Source: Chondrus crispus (taxonomy: Eukaryota > Rhodophyta > Florideophyceae > Gigartinales > Gigartinaceae). From it: a DNA stretch of 64,000 nt. The DNA lies in NCBI RefSeq assembly GCF_000350225.1, contig NW_005179065.1, forward strand, positions 86,069 through 150,068, read 5' to 3'. This document shows positions 52,294 to 62,719 of this stretch, in pieces; positions within the stretch are counted from its first letter, which is position 1, and each line of letters begins with the position of its first letter. The notes under the pieces were generated by a model. It saw nothing but the letters and a program-made list of their open reading frames with translations, was not told the DNA's origin and ran no database searches. The translations under genes were made by a program, and so were the position numbers.

Positions 52294-52505
52294 TGTCGAA
52301 TCCGAGTTCTGTAGGCCAAAGCCACAGTAATAACTGCGGCAGTGAGATACGTGAGATGCGTGAGCTCCGAGGTTCAGAGAGCGCAGTGAGTGCGCCTGCC
52401 CCCATGCACACCCGCAGTGAATGCGCGGTAGCAACTGAGGCTACAAATAGGGACACTGAGGTCCCATTCTAATAAACAAAGGCAGCGACGCCATCGTTAC
52501 TTTTA
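52294..52505 (+). repeat. 5' LTR of Copia-D
   Basis: 212 bp, paired with 62963-63174. Unusually short for a copia LTR. Confidence 0.92.
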
Positions 52506-52517
52506 TGGTAGCATCGC
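52506..52517 (+). other. Possible Copia-D primer-binding site
   Basis: TGGTAGCATCGC follows the LTR directly. TGGTAGC fits the 3' end of initiator tRNA-Met of the animal/fungal type, so this element may use the ordinary tRNA 3'-end priming, unlike Copia-B and Copia-E. Confidence 0.5.
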
Positions 52518-52582
52518 GCACGAACAAGCACCGCTATAATCACTTTAACGCTCTGTCCTTGGTCCTGCTCTCGTATTCCACC

Positions 52583-54829
52583 ATGTCAGAACGTGAGAAT
52601 GAATCCAGTGGTAAAATCCCTCGTCTCGAGAAGTCCGACGACTACATTCTCTGGAAACGTCGCGTATACGCCTACATCCGTGGCTATGACGCCGAGGTCA
52701 TCGGCTTTGAGTTAGAACCTTCGAGTAACAGTCCATCTGTCCGCAAGAAGTGGTTTGAACTGACCATTCGCGCTAAGAGCATCATTGTCCTTTCTCTTGG
52801 TGACTCTCCGTTGGCGAAAGTCCGTCATCTCATTGATGATGATAATATCTCAGCTAAACAGTTTTGGGATGAGCTTGAAACGATTTGTACTGCCTCAAAT
52901 GCTCAAGCAATTCTTAATCTCCGTCAAGACATGGACGACATTCGTTATAAGGAAGGAACCAGTTCGGATGATCACGTCAATAAGTTTACCGAACTTCTGA
53001 ACAAATTGGCAAGTTACGACGAAGAGCTTACCGAAAAGGATAAGGCCTCCAAACTCTTGCGTACAATTCCCGAGTCGTTCATTGGCCTCGCCATGATTGC
53101 TCAAGTGCAAGAGTTGCAATTCAAAAGGCTAATCCAAGCTATGCATGCTGAGATTTCCCGACGTCAAAGCGTAAAAACGTCCAACCTAAATCGAACTCCC
53201 CACGCTTCTATAGCTGAAATGGGTTCACAATTTAATGGACGTTCCACTCGTGGCGGACGCATTTCCAAACATAGGAGCCAGGGCAACGACGCCTGTTATG
53301 TTTGTGGGAAAAATGGACACTACGCCGTTGACTGTTGGCACAGAGCGAATCGTGGCGGCCATCGAGGCCGCGGACGTGGGGGATTTCGTGGCAGAAGAGG
53401 CCGCGGTAGAGGTCGCGGTCGCGGGTTCCACCAGTACGGACACCGGTACGGTACACAACGTCCCGGTCCTGGACCAGCACCTCAATATCCGACGGGTTTG
53501 GGATATGGAAATAATTGGGACAACGAGTCTGGAAACCAAGGCTTCGGAACTGAACAACAACAGCCGCAAGCTAACCCGCAGCAAGTTGGCTTCCCTCCTC
53601 GACGTCCAAGTAGTTCCAACCACAGTAACTCATACCAGGGTTTCATGGCTAGAATTAAGTTTCGAAGCTCTATCGCGTTAGTGAGTATCAAAAGGTCAGA
53701 TGAAGCTCTTATCGACTCTGGTGCTACGCATAATTTCTTTAATTCGAAGAAATTATTTTACAGTTACGAAGAGTTTGACGAAGAAGTTCGGTCTGCTTCT
53801 GGTACCTCTCCAATCGTTGGTGTTGGTCAAATATTTCTGCCCCTTGACGGAGGTGTATTCATTGAGGGCTCTTTCCAGCACACTGCTGAAAGCATCTTAT
53901 CGGTCCATTGCCTCTCGACATTATTCGACATAGTCTTCAAGACTTACGGAAGCACGAATACGAGTTCTTGCCGAATTTACAGGAAGAACACTGAATTGAA
54001 AGTGTTTGAGACGGAGACGCAAGGGGGATTGTACAAGATGGCATTGCCGAAACGCCAAAATCATGAAGTGAACTCATCACAGACCTGTATCGAAGAATTT
54101 GAGACTTCTCACTGCCTTATCTGTGCCGCCGCTGTACACTCATCCGTTCAAGGACCAACTCGTCCTACATCCTTTCTCTTCAACAACAAACCGTTGGAAT
54201 GGCACAACCGCACTGGACACCCAAGTCCTTCAAGATATGCTCGCCTTGCTCAGACCTTTGAAGATATTCCGTACTTTTCAAGACGTACAATGGAGGGCTT
54301 GCTCTGTGTCCCGTGCCAACTCGGGAAAGCGCGTCGAGCAAAGATCACAAGAACTCCCGACACAACAGCCTATCCCCTCGAGCTCGTACACACGGACATC
54401 GCCGGTCCCGTTAAAGCATCCACCGGAGGAAGCATCTACTCTTTATGTTTCATGGACTCATTCACCGCCAAGTCCGATGTCTTTTTTCTCAAGAAGAAAT
54501 CTGACTTGTTGAAGTATCTGATTGAATATAAGACGAAGTCCGAACTAGACACTGGTCACGTTCTCCACAAAATTCGCCTTGATGGCGCCGGGGAAAACAT
54601 GAGTAGGACTGTAGAGCAATTTTGTGCGAAGCACGGAATCGAACTTGAGCCCTCTCCACCATACGCCCATCAGAGCAACAGCACCGCCGAGCGACTCAAC
54701 CAAGAGTTTTGGGCACGCACTCGCGTTCTTTTGTTTGCGTCCAAGTTGCCGCACAATTTATGGGCTGAGGCCATGAATCATGCAAACTGGCTTCGGAACC
54801 GGCTTCCCGCCTCGCGTGTACAGGGATAA
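52583..54829 (+). CDS. Copia-D Gag, protease and integrase
   Basis: The frame is open from 52505, but MSEREN at 52583 is the likely start. Gag (1-250) with ILWKRRVYAYIRG and KFTELLNKLASYDEEL; zinc knuckle CYVCGKNGHYAVDC; an Arg/Gly-rich stretch (RGRGRGRGRGF) after it, which probably binds RNA; protease ALIDSGATHNFF; integrase zinc domain (WHNRTGHPS ... CVPCQLGKARR) and core (LVHTDIAGP, RLDGAGENMS, SNSTAERLNQ; catalytic Asp, Asp, Glu kept). It stops at 54829 after NWLRNRLPASRVQG, and the polyprotein goes on in another frame. Confidence 0.88.
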   Translation: MSERENESSGKIPRLEKSDDYILWKRRVYAYIRGYDAEVIGFELEPSSNSPSVRKKWFELTIRAKSIIVLSLGDSPLAKVRHLIDDDNISAKQFWDELETICTASNAQAILNLRQDMDDIRYKEGTSSDDHVNKFTELLNKLASYDEELTEKDKASKLLRTIPESFIGLAMIAQVQELQFKRLIQAMHAEISRRQSVKTSNLNRTPHASIAEMGSQFNGRSTRGGRISKHRSQGNDACYVCGKNGHYAVDCWHRANRGGHRGRGRGGFRGRRGRGRGRGRGFHQYGHRYGTQRPGPGPAPQYPTGLGYGNNWDNESGNQGFGTEQQQPQANPQQVGFPPRRPSSSNHSNSYQGFMARIKFRSSIALVSIKRSDEALIDSGATHNFFNSKKLFYSYEEFDEEVRSASGTSPIVGVGQIFLPLDGGVFIEGSFQHTAESILSVHCLSTLFDIVFKTYGSTNTSSCRIYRKNTELKVFETETQGGLYKMALPKRQNHEVNSSQTCIEEFETSHCLICAAAVHSSVQGPTRPTSFLFNNKPLEWHNRTGHPSPSRYARLAQTFEDIPYFSRRTMEGLLCVPCQLGKARRAKITRTPDTTAYPLELVHTDIAGPVKASTGGSIYSLCFMDSFTAKSDVFFLKKKSDLLKYLIEYKTKSELDTGHVLHKIRLDGAGENMSRTVEQFCAKHGIELEPSPPYAHQSNSTAERLNQEFWARTRVLLFASKLPHNLWAEAMNHANWLRNRLPASRVQG

Positions 54830-54834
54830 TACCT

Positions 54835-56108
54835 TTGCTCCTTTGGCAACCAAGGACAAGAATACGGTTATCAAAGGTACCAATCTTCGGACAGCCCGGA
54901 TTTGCCTTTCAATACCGCTCTGATACCGCTCCCAACAAGAAGCTGAGTGCCCGCACAATACATGGACATTTTGTGGGGATGCAGAGTGATGAGACACTCC
55001 CTCGCATTTACGTCCCGCAAGCGAAGTCCATTATTGTATCAAGAGTACAAGACTTTCGCCAGTACGACGAACATAAACTTCCTGGCGTGGCATCACTTCT
55101 TGATGGAATTGCAAGGCAAAGCGAAACCGAAAGCATTAACATTTCAGATGGAGAAGCGGAAGAGGTGTTCATCACAGCATTTCAAGCATGTGTGTCCACA
55201 CTCCCCAGCGGAATCTTTCGCAATCGGGGTCACAGTCGACAACTTGACAAGTACCTACCCAGATATTATCGTTCCTACCCTCGACTTCCTCGGACGTTCC
55301 GTGAGGCCATCATTTTCCCTGCATGGCGAGAAGCCATTGACCGAGAGTACAAAGCCCTTCGAGACCGAGGAACTTGGAACTATGTTACTCGCACAAGCGC
55401 TATGCGTCCAGTTCTATTCACTTGGGTCTTTAAGCTCAAACCACTTGACATTGAAGGCCGTAAATTTCTACACAAAGCTCGGTGTTGTATCAGAAGTGAC
55501 CGTCAAACACCTTATGTAGATTTCGACCCATCCAACACGTACGCCCCCGTCGCAAGCCACGAAGCGATTCGACTTTTATTAGCTTTCGCGGCAGGGGAGA
55601 ATCACATCATCGAAGGCGCAGACATCAGCAACGCGTACCTCTATGGCGACATTGATGTCCCCATATTCATGGAGCAGCCTACCGACTCATCTGGAATTGA
55701 GGCATTTCCCGGAATGGTCTGCCAGTTATCGAAGTCGTTGTACGGTCTGAAACAAGCAGGGGAAATTTGGGGGTCGGTCTTGTTTGATACGCTCATGAGC
55801 TGGGGATTTCGCGTCTCGAACATCGATCGTCGGGTGTTCTTCCTTCAGTCTGGAACGGAATTTATTATTCTTCTCGTCGTAGTAGATGACATGATATTTG
55901 TGTCGAATTCCGCATCGTTGATGAACGACATCAAGAATCGCATTTCAACTACATTCGATGTTAAATTGTTTGGACAACTGTAAACGTTTATCGGCTGGGA
56001 GATATCACAAAGTAGCGAGGGATTCACGGTCAGACACACCCGCTACGCTAAAGATATATTGCAAAAGTGCGGACTCGAACATTGCAATGCGGTTTGGACT
56101 CCGCTCCC
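54835..56108 (+). pseudogene. Copia-D reverse transcriptase, first part
   Basis: Open from 54835 to TAA at 55981-55983, then on in the same frame (TFIGWEIS) up to HLE-g at 56109, so that TAA is a point mutation. Motifs: GFAFQYRSDTAPNKKLSART (integrase tail), WREAIDREYKALRDRGTWNYV (RT start), GADISNAYLYGDIDVPI (first Asp), YGLKQAGEIW, LLVVVDDMIFVSN (VVDD for YVDD). A frame change near 54830 parts it from integrase. Confidence 0.8.
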
Positions 56109-56717
56109 TGTAGTATAAACACCCCCAACGGAGGGGGGTGTATACTCAGTTCTTGCGGAGACCCCGATCGGAGAAGGGAAGCAATCCCAGCTAACGGAAC
56201 CGGGAAGCGGGCCCGGGTAGCGTGATGGTAGAGCGGGTTCGGACGGGGACGCGCGCACGGGCGGGTCGATCTACGCCTCGACGCCCCGGGGCAGCGCTGG
56301 GTTACGTACCAGCGCTGACGGGCGGAGGCGGATCTAGGCTCGCTCGTGTGCTCGCGCGTCCCCTTCCCGCTCGGCTCCTAACTAGATACGGGTTATTGTA
56401 GGCAGCCCGATCTAGAATAAGCGGGGCGAGCTTGACCAAAGGCGTAGGTGCTGGACAAGCTCGTGCTTGTCCTCCCCCGTCGCCATCGGTCCGCTCACGT
56501 ATTTAATGTACAAGTTAGTCTATCATACTACAGTACAGTACGTACTGTACTATAGTGCTACTGTGGTCGGCTACAGTAGTGGGTGCGGGTCGCGCGTACT
56601 GTAGGGATGTCAGCATTCGGTGCTGACAGCACGCGCGCTCCTGCGCGTCGTACTGTAGAGCTCGGGCTCTACAGTAGCTGATCTAATCTAAATCTAGTCC
56701 CAGGGGGTTATACTACA
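56109..56717 (-). mobile_element. HLE-g: small TG...CA hairpin-ladder element
   Basis: 609 bp with perfect TG...CA ends (TGTAGTATAAACACCCC and GGTTATACTACA) and a perfect duplication CTCCC (56104-56108 and 56718-56722) in Copia-D RT. It is the best preserved copy. Hairpins: CTACTGTGG/CTACAGTAG, loop TCGG (56558-56579); TGTCAGCA/TGCTGACA, loop TTCGG (56608-56628); CTGTAGAGC/GCTCTACAG, loop TCGG (56653-56674); palindrome GTACAGTACGTACTGTAC (56533-56550). On the element strand a TATA-like GTACATTAAATACG lies near 56500. Confidence 0.92.
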
Positions 56718-57486
56718 CTCCCCACACGAGCGGACCTCACATCAGCTTATGATAACGATACCCTGCTCGACCCACCTGCACATTCCGACTATCGCTCTGC
56801 CGTAGGCGCTCTAATATATCTCGCAGTATGCACACGCCCCGACCTATCTTTCTCCGTTTCTGTCCTCGCTCGACAGGTACATGCTCCAACACAACGTCAC
56901 CAACTTCTTCTAAAACGGGTTTTGCGGTACGTTGCAGGAACGGTAACGTTGGGCTTGCATTTTTGCCGTCGCCGGGGCGCCCTAACGGCTGCGTCACTCC
57001 AAGGACACGTCGATGCCGACTGGGGGGGCTGCTGTGAGACTCGGCATTCGACAACAGGATATATCACATCCGTCAATGAAGGACCTATTCAGTGAAAAAG
57101 CCAAAGGCAAACACTTATCGCTTTGTCATCAGCAGAGTCCGAATATGTAGCAATGTCTTCATGCGCAAAACAAATAACCTGGCTTCGACGTTTATTCTGG
57201 GAAATCGTTTCAAGGTCACCGTTTCACGATCACGCCTGGTTGGAACCCACAATACTATTTTCAGATAGTACAGCGGCTATATCGTTGGGCCTACGAGCAA
57301 GTTTCTGCACGGAACAAGCATATAGACATTAAGGTTCACCACATCAAAGAGCTCATCAATCGGAAAGAAATCGTTCTTTGCTGCATTCCTTCGAGACAAA
57401 ATATCGCTGATAATTTTAAGAAGCCCGTGAAGACGGACACAATGAATGAGCTGCGGAAGAAACTGAACTTGGAAATGTTCCAGTGA
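56718..57486 (+). pseudogene. Copia-D RT C terminus and RNase H
   Basis: Continues the RT after HLE-g: DYRSAVGALIYLAVCTRPDLSF, then RNase H in two or three frames (GHVDADWGGCCETRHSTTGY, LSSAESEYVAMSSCAKQITW, ILFSDSTAAISLGL, VHHIKELINRKEIVL, NIADNFKKPV). It ends at TGA at 57484-57486. At least one stop and one frame change are present. Confidence 0.75.
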
Positions 57487-58212
57487 GAGGACTGAGTAAA
57501 GGTTGAGAGGTCGATAGTGTCAAAAAGAAAATGTTGGCCACCATGGATGACAACACAAACGACTCACAACGGCAAAGCCGCAACGATGTTCACCAGAACG
57601 GGGCATTAGACACGACAACCCTCTCTCCACAGCAATGCACGCGGGTGCTCAATCGTTGCCCTCACTAGCCCCGCTTCAGTACATCGTCAATTCCAGTGTC
57701 GAAGTGTGGTTTCGCACGGTATTTATATCAGATATTTCAAGCTCAAATGGGGCAATTTAACACTGTGCGCTCTCCGCGGTTGTCGCCACCCGAAATCGCC
57801 GCCTGCGCCGCGCCGACGTTGCCGGCGCAGACTCCCATCGCCCCGCTTCACGCCGCCGCCGCCCACAGCCGTCCGACCCCGCCGTCACGGGCGCCCCTCG
57901 CCCCGATTCACGCTGCGGGCGCCCACAAGCGCCCGACCTCGCCCCCACACGAAACGGCCCCTCCTGTCGTCGTCACAGCTGCGCCCGCTCCTGCCCCACA
58001 CCTTGCCGCCGCTCCCCTCCACCCTCACTCTCCGCGCACTGCGCACCCCCCGTCCTCCCCAGCACACCCACGCCGTGTCTCCCCCACCTCGCACCTTCCT
58101 GGGCCTCCGTCGCCCGCTACGGCGGGTTGGGCTTCGACTCTAGCCCTTCCTCCAGCTCTGCGCCCATGTTCACCCTCGTCTCCCCCCGACCAACCACCTG
58201 CCAAGTGTCCCA

Positions 58213-59547
58213 GTGAAATCCCGTACTCCGCTTCTTACCCTAGCCGCCGCACACGCCCTGGTCGCCGCACCTACCACAGCCGCGCACGCCGCACATGCGC
58301 TGGCCGCCCCCCCAATCCCAGCCATACCAGCCGCACATGCGCGGGCCTCCACCCATGCGAGCGCCACACCCACCCCACATCAACCGGCCTCCGCTCTAAC
58401 CCCACCCACGCACACCGAGTTAAAGGCCGCACACGACCTCCTCCGCACCGTCGGCCTCCCCGTCCGCCTTGACCCCAACACAGGCGCCTCCGAGGCGCCT
58501 GCTCCCGCAATTACTGCGCTTGCCGTCGCCCCCACCTCCTCCCCCTCTGGATCCTTCGCCTCTTTCTCTGCAACCCAACATGCCCTCAGCCTCGGTGGCC
58601 GCCTCACCACCACCTCCCTCCCTCCCCATGTCATCATCCCAGGGGCGGGTAAATGGACATACAAATATTTCGCTGTCTCAGACCTCGGCATCCTCACGCG
58701 CATCCTCGCCCACACACGCCTCATTTACGAAGATCTCCAACTTCTCCCCGTACCGCTTTCTACTTTCGTCAGGACGCTGGACCGCTCGCCCGCGGCTGGA
58801 ATAGCCCGCCGCCTCACCCAAGAGTCGCAACGCCTGTTACGTCGCAGTACCCCCACCTCAGTTCCCATTCGTCTTCGAACCGTCCTCGCCGGGGCACTCC
58901 GTCGCACCTCCCGTACTATCTATGCGGCACTCGCCGCAGCCTCGAACGACGGGTACTCCTGTCGACATACCGCAACGGCTACCGCTCTGCCCGTCCTTCC
59001 TGCAAGCCCACATACACAACCGTGCATCCGGAAATGTGCGTCGCCCCCTGTACCCGCACTAGCCATATGTCCGGCGACCTCGCGCGCTGCGTCCCCCATC
59101 CCTATGCATACTACTGCCCCGGCCTTGGATGCCGCCCCCGCTGCGGCCCTCTGCAGCCCAGGGCCGGCACAACATGCCAGCATGCCCGCCAAAACTACCG
59201 AGGTCCGTGCCACGAGACGCTCTCCCGCCGATGCCGTCACCTCTCAGCCCCCGCCGCCTCCAACCGCTGTCACCCAGCCCCCCGTTCCCGCCACCACTCC
59301 CCAGTCAAGTTTATACCGCCCGGCGCCCCTGGGTACCACCCCGACCGCCACTGTAGCTCCCTTCCCCGCATCGGTCAATGAAAGTGACCTCCACCCCGCC
59401 CAGCGCATCAATGCCGCTCCGTCGCCCAAACACTCGCCTCCTGCTCCTCAAAGCGCACACCATACACCTCATCCTCTCCACTGGCCCCCTGTCTCGGCTC
59501 TTAACGCCCCGCCGCGCATCAAAAGAGCTCTGTCCACTAGCGCATAA
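58213..59547 (+). CDS. Ala/Pro-rich ORF1-like region of the non-LTR element
   Basis: 444 codons, rich in Ala, Pro, Thr, with more ordered parts (LKAAHDLLRTVGLPVRLD, GKWTYKYFAVSDLGILTRIL). An overlapping frame (58653-59381) is rich in Cys and His (for example YYCPGLGCRPRCGPLQPR) and may hold the real zinc-binding part, so a frame change around 58950 is possible. C-rich composition keeps several frames open, so the coding frame is uncertain. Confidence 0.4.
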   Translation: MKSRTPLLTLAAAHALVAAPTTAAHAAHALAAPPIPAIPAAHARASTHASATPTPHQPASALTPPTHTELKAAHDLLRTVGLPVRLDPNTGASEAPAPAITALAVAPTSSPSGSFASFSATQHALSLGGRLTTTSLPPHVIIPGAGKWTYKYFAVSDLGILTRILAHTRLIYEDLQLLPVPLSTFVRTLDRSPAAGIARRLTQESQRLLRRSTPTSVPIRLRTVLAGALRRTSRTIYAALAAASNDGYSCRHTATATALPVLPASPHTQPCIRKCASPPVPALAICPATSRAASPIPMHTTAPALDAAPAAALCSPGPAQHASMPAKTTEVRATRRSPADAVTSQPPPPPTAVTQPPVPATTPQSSLYRPAPLGTTPTATVAPFPASVNESDLHPAQRINAAPSPKHSPPAPQSAHHTPHPLHWPPVSALNAPPRIKRALSTSA

Positions 59548-60680
59548 GTCCCCCTCCCAAGCGCGCCTCTCCCTCTCAGGAGGCCGCAGCACTCTCTCCA
59601 CTGGACCAATGATCTCAGATAGCCCCACCGCCGACCCCCTGACCCCCTCTCACAGCGCTTCCCTTCCACCATCCATGACAGACACATTCTCGCACTCCCC
59701 TGAAAACCGACCATTCCCCCTCCCGGACGCCCCACCCCTCCCCTTGCCGTCGGTCCACGAACTCCTTTCTACCCCGATTCGGCCCTCGGACATTTTCACT
59801 TCTATCCCTGGCCCTTGCTTGCATAGCAAGGTTCTACTTCTAATTCGCCTCGTGCGCGCTGCCACAGCAGCTAACACCCCCGAAACCACTCATCAAGCAT
59901 TCATGCGCCTTCACATGCTGCCTACTGTTGTGCTCCGAAAAGCTTTCCGTGAAGAGCCCGGATGGCGTTCCTCGCGCGGTCAAATGCACGCCCTCCGTCT
60001 CCGCCTACGTAGGGCAAGCACAGGTCGCGAATGGGGTACCTTGTGGCGAGAAGCCCTTCATGCTCACGAAATACGGCGGGCATGGCAGCACACACACTCC
60101 AAGCTCCCTTCGCCCCACAGCTCTCGCGCTGCGCAAGCCGCCCGCGCCATGCGGCTAGCCTCCCAAGCCCAGTACGGGCGGGCGATGCGCACGTTCACCA
60201 ACCCTCCTCTCGCCAACCTCCATGACACGGCCACGGTTGCAGCACTGCGAGCCCTTCACCCCGACCCTTCTGTCCCCTTCATGCCTCTGCCGCCCTCCGC
60301 ACAACCACGGCCGCCAGAGGTCTCGGAGCAATCGGTTCTCCGTGCCGTCTGGCGCCTCAATCCCAACTCAGCCGCCGGTCCACACCGCATGTCGCCCAAG
60401 CTCCTGCACCTCCTTGCCCACACACAAATTAGTCCCGAAGCAGGAGTGACCGGCATCTCCGCGCTCACGAATCTCGTCAGCCGCCTGGCCCGTGGTTCCC
60501 TTCAGCCCTGCACCATCCCCCTTGTCAGTGCCGCAACTCTGCTGCCCCCGCAGCCACGCCCGGCCAAAATTCGCCCAATTGTAATTGGACAAAGCATCCG
60601 TCGACTCGTCACGAAAGTCCTCCTCCCAGCCGCAATAGAGGATTGCCGTGACCACTTCGCTCCTGAACAATTAGCCAAAT
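59378..60680 (+). pseudogene. Non-LTR reverse transcriptase, N-terminal half
   Basis: Open frame to 60775, of which the part to about 60675 is real. It includes an N-terminal extension (FREEPGWRSSRGQMHAL, AARAMRLASQAQYGRAM) and RT fingers (LRAVWRLNPNSAAGPHRMSP, QPRPAKIRPIVIGQSIRRL, APEQLA). At about 60674-60677 an AAA run (GCCAAATGG) has one extra A; removing it would lead into the next frame. Confidence 0.75.
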
Positions 60681-62290
60681 GGTGTTCCGAACGGCATGGA
60701 CGCTATCGTACACGACGCTTGGATGCTACTTCGTCGGCATGGAAGGGACCCACACTACGTCATGGTGTCAATTGACGCCTCCAATGCCTTCAACCGTTTC
60801 TCCAGCCAGAAAGGGCTGGACCAGCTCCCAACCAGAGCAACCTCCCTGTCCCGCTTTCTTGACATGGTTTATGCACGCACCACCTCCCCCCTGATACTGC
60901 CCTCGTCCCCGCCCACCATGCTAGTCAGTCGAGAAGGGTCGCAACAGGGAGACCCTGCGAGCATGCTCCTCTTCTCTCTCGCTCTTCAGCCTCTCGCCCG
61001 CCGCATCTCACACGAATGTGACGTTCTTATGAACCGCTGGTATGCAGATGACGGTACCATCATCAGCCGTATCGATGAAGTTGCCAAAGCTCTTAAAATC
61101 CTCAACACAGAAGGACCAACCCATCAGTTCTTTCTCAACCCAGCTAAGACATGTGTCTTTTGGCCCAGCCTCTCCCCAGACCTCTTGCTTCCCCTCACAA
61201 CTGTTGCCCCTTTGCACTTCATCGAAGACGGCGGGTTGGAACTCCTCGGGGCCCCTATTGGGTCTGACTCGTTCATGACGCAGTACATCACCCGCAAACT
61301 GCAAAACTGCAATTCCGCCCTCGCCCACCTGGACCACATCCCAGAGGCCCGCGTACGCTTTCACTTACACAGGGTCTCCGCTTCCGCCTGTCGCATGCAG
61401 CATCTGTTCCGGCTGGTACCCCCGACCTTCGCCTTTTCGTTCCCACAGCAATTTGATAGAGATCAGCTGAAGGCATACGAGCGCTTCAATAGTGTTACTC
61501 TTTCACCGAGCCTGGCTGCTCAAGTCCGATTGCCGTTCGTTCATGGGGGACATGGCCTCAAATCATTGGCCAATACTTCACACGCCTCTTACGCTGCAAG
61601 TCTCATCGACTCCGCCCCGGTACGACTAAAGGGACCCCTGTTTCCCAACCTCTGGCAATACCAGCGCTTCGCACGAACATCATTGAGGGTGGTTCTCGGC
61701 AATTTAACTCCTTCCGTACAACCACCTCACTTCTCCCTTACATCCTCGGATCTTGGCTGCCTCGAACCTACCGCACTTCTAGCGTGTCCTGAACGTATAC
61801 ATACCTTTTTACTTCAGGCGCAGCATAGCGCAGCGGCCAGCCGGTTCTGGGAGAAACCCCTTTGGCAATCCTCTCCCGACCCTCGTCAGCACAGTGCAGC
61901 TTCAATTCGTCGGAGGGTACGGTTTCGCTCCCTCCTCGCTCCTGGCGCGACATCTTTCCTCACTGCCCACCCAGCTGCCACCTCCCGCATTCATAACGCC
62001 ACCTGGTCAACCATGATACGTCGTCATCTGGACGCTCCTATCACATTCGATTCTATCTCGCCGTTGCGCTGCGCACATTGTTCCAAGCCACTCGACCCTG
62101 GAGGGGATCACCCCACCATCTGTCGCCATGGCTTCGGACTTGTCCACAGACACAATACCGTCCGACATGTCTTCGCACGACACGTGTTCCTTGGGGCTGG
62201 ACTTGCATATTCCCTCGAGGTCCCTTTCCTGTTACCAAACTCTGCTGCACGACCGGCAGATATCCTCGTTCAACCGTCCCCCCTGCTCCA
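60681..62290 (+). CDS. Non-LTR reverse transcriptase palm and C-terminal region
   Basis: Frame 60696-62483, real to about 62280. Palm motifs: VMVSIDASNAFNRF (first Asp), SREGSQQGDPASMLLFSLAL, NRWYADDGTIISR (YADD, catalytic pair), FLNPAKTCVF and LELLGAPIGSDSF. It then has a thumb region and a Cys/His motif (CAHCSKPLDPGGDHPTICRHG: C-x2-C, H, C, H) followed by RHNTVRHVF and RPADILV, the first half of a restriction-like endonuclease. A frame change at a C run (about 62275-62282) parts it from the last piece. Confidence 0.85.
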
Positions 62291-62719
62291 GGGCTCCCTT
62301 GTGACAAACCTACGGACTACGACGTCACAATCTGCAGTCCATTCCGCAGGGGCACGATGTATCCCGCTGCCCGCCAATCTGCAGGAGCTGCAGAAGCAGC
62401 TGACGTTCGCAAGCGTCAGGCCCTCGAGCGGACTATTCGATCCACTCTGCTCATTGACGATCACCTTCCTCTGCCACCCCTAGACTGGCACTTTCAGCCA
62501 CTATCGTTTGACACTCTAGGCTCCCCCTCACAGTCTACACTGCATGTCATCCATGAACACGCGAAGCTAATAGCACTTCGGAGCTCTTCCACCATTGCCT
62601 CCTCTCAAGCCCGCATTCACCAACGCCTGAGCTTCGCCATCTGGTCCACTGTCGCTGCTGCGATCCTTTCTCGCCTACCGACACACGTCGCGGACATCTC
62701 ATATCCGATCGAAGTGTAA
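62282..62719 (+). pseudogene. Restriction-like endonuclease end of the non-LTR element
   Basis: The frame ending at 62719 carries on after the C-run frame change: CDKPTDYDVTICSPFRRG, with the D-V-T motif that follows RPAD in these endonucleases, then a helical tail ending HVADISYPIEV. The endonuclease nicks target DNA to prime reverse transcription. Frames upstream of 62282 in this reading are not coding. Confidence 0.7.
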
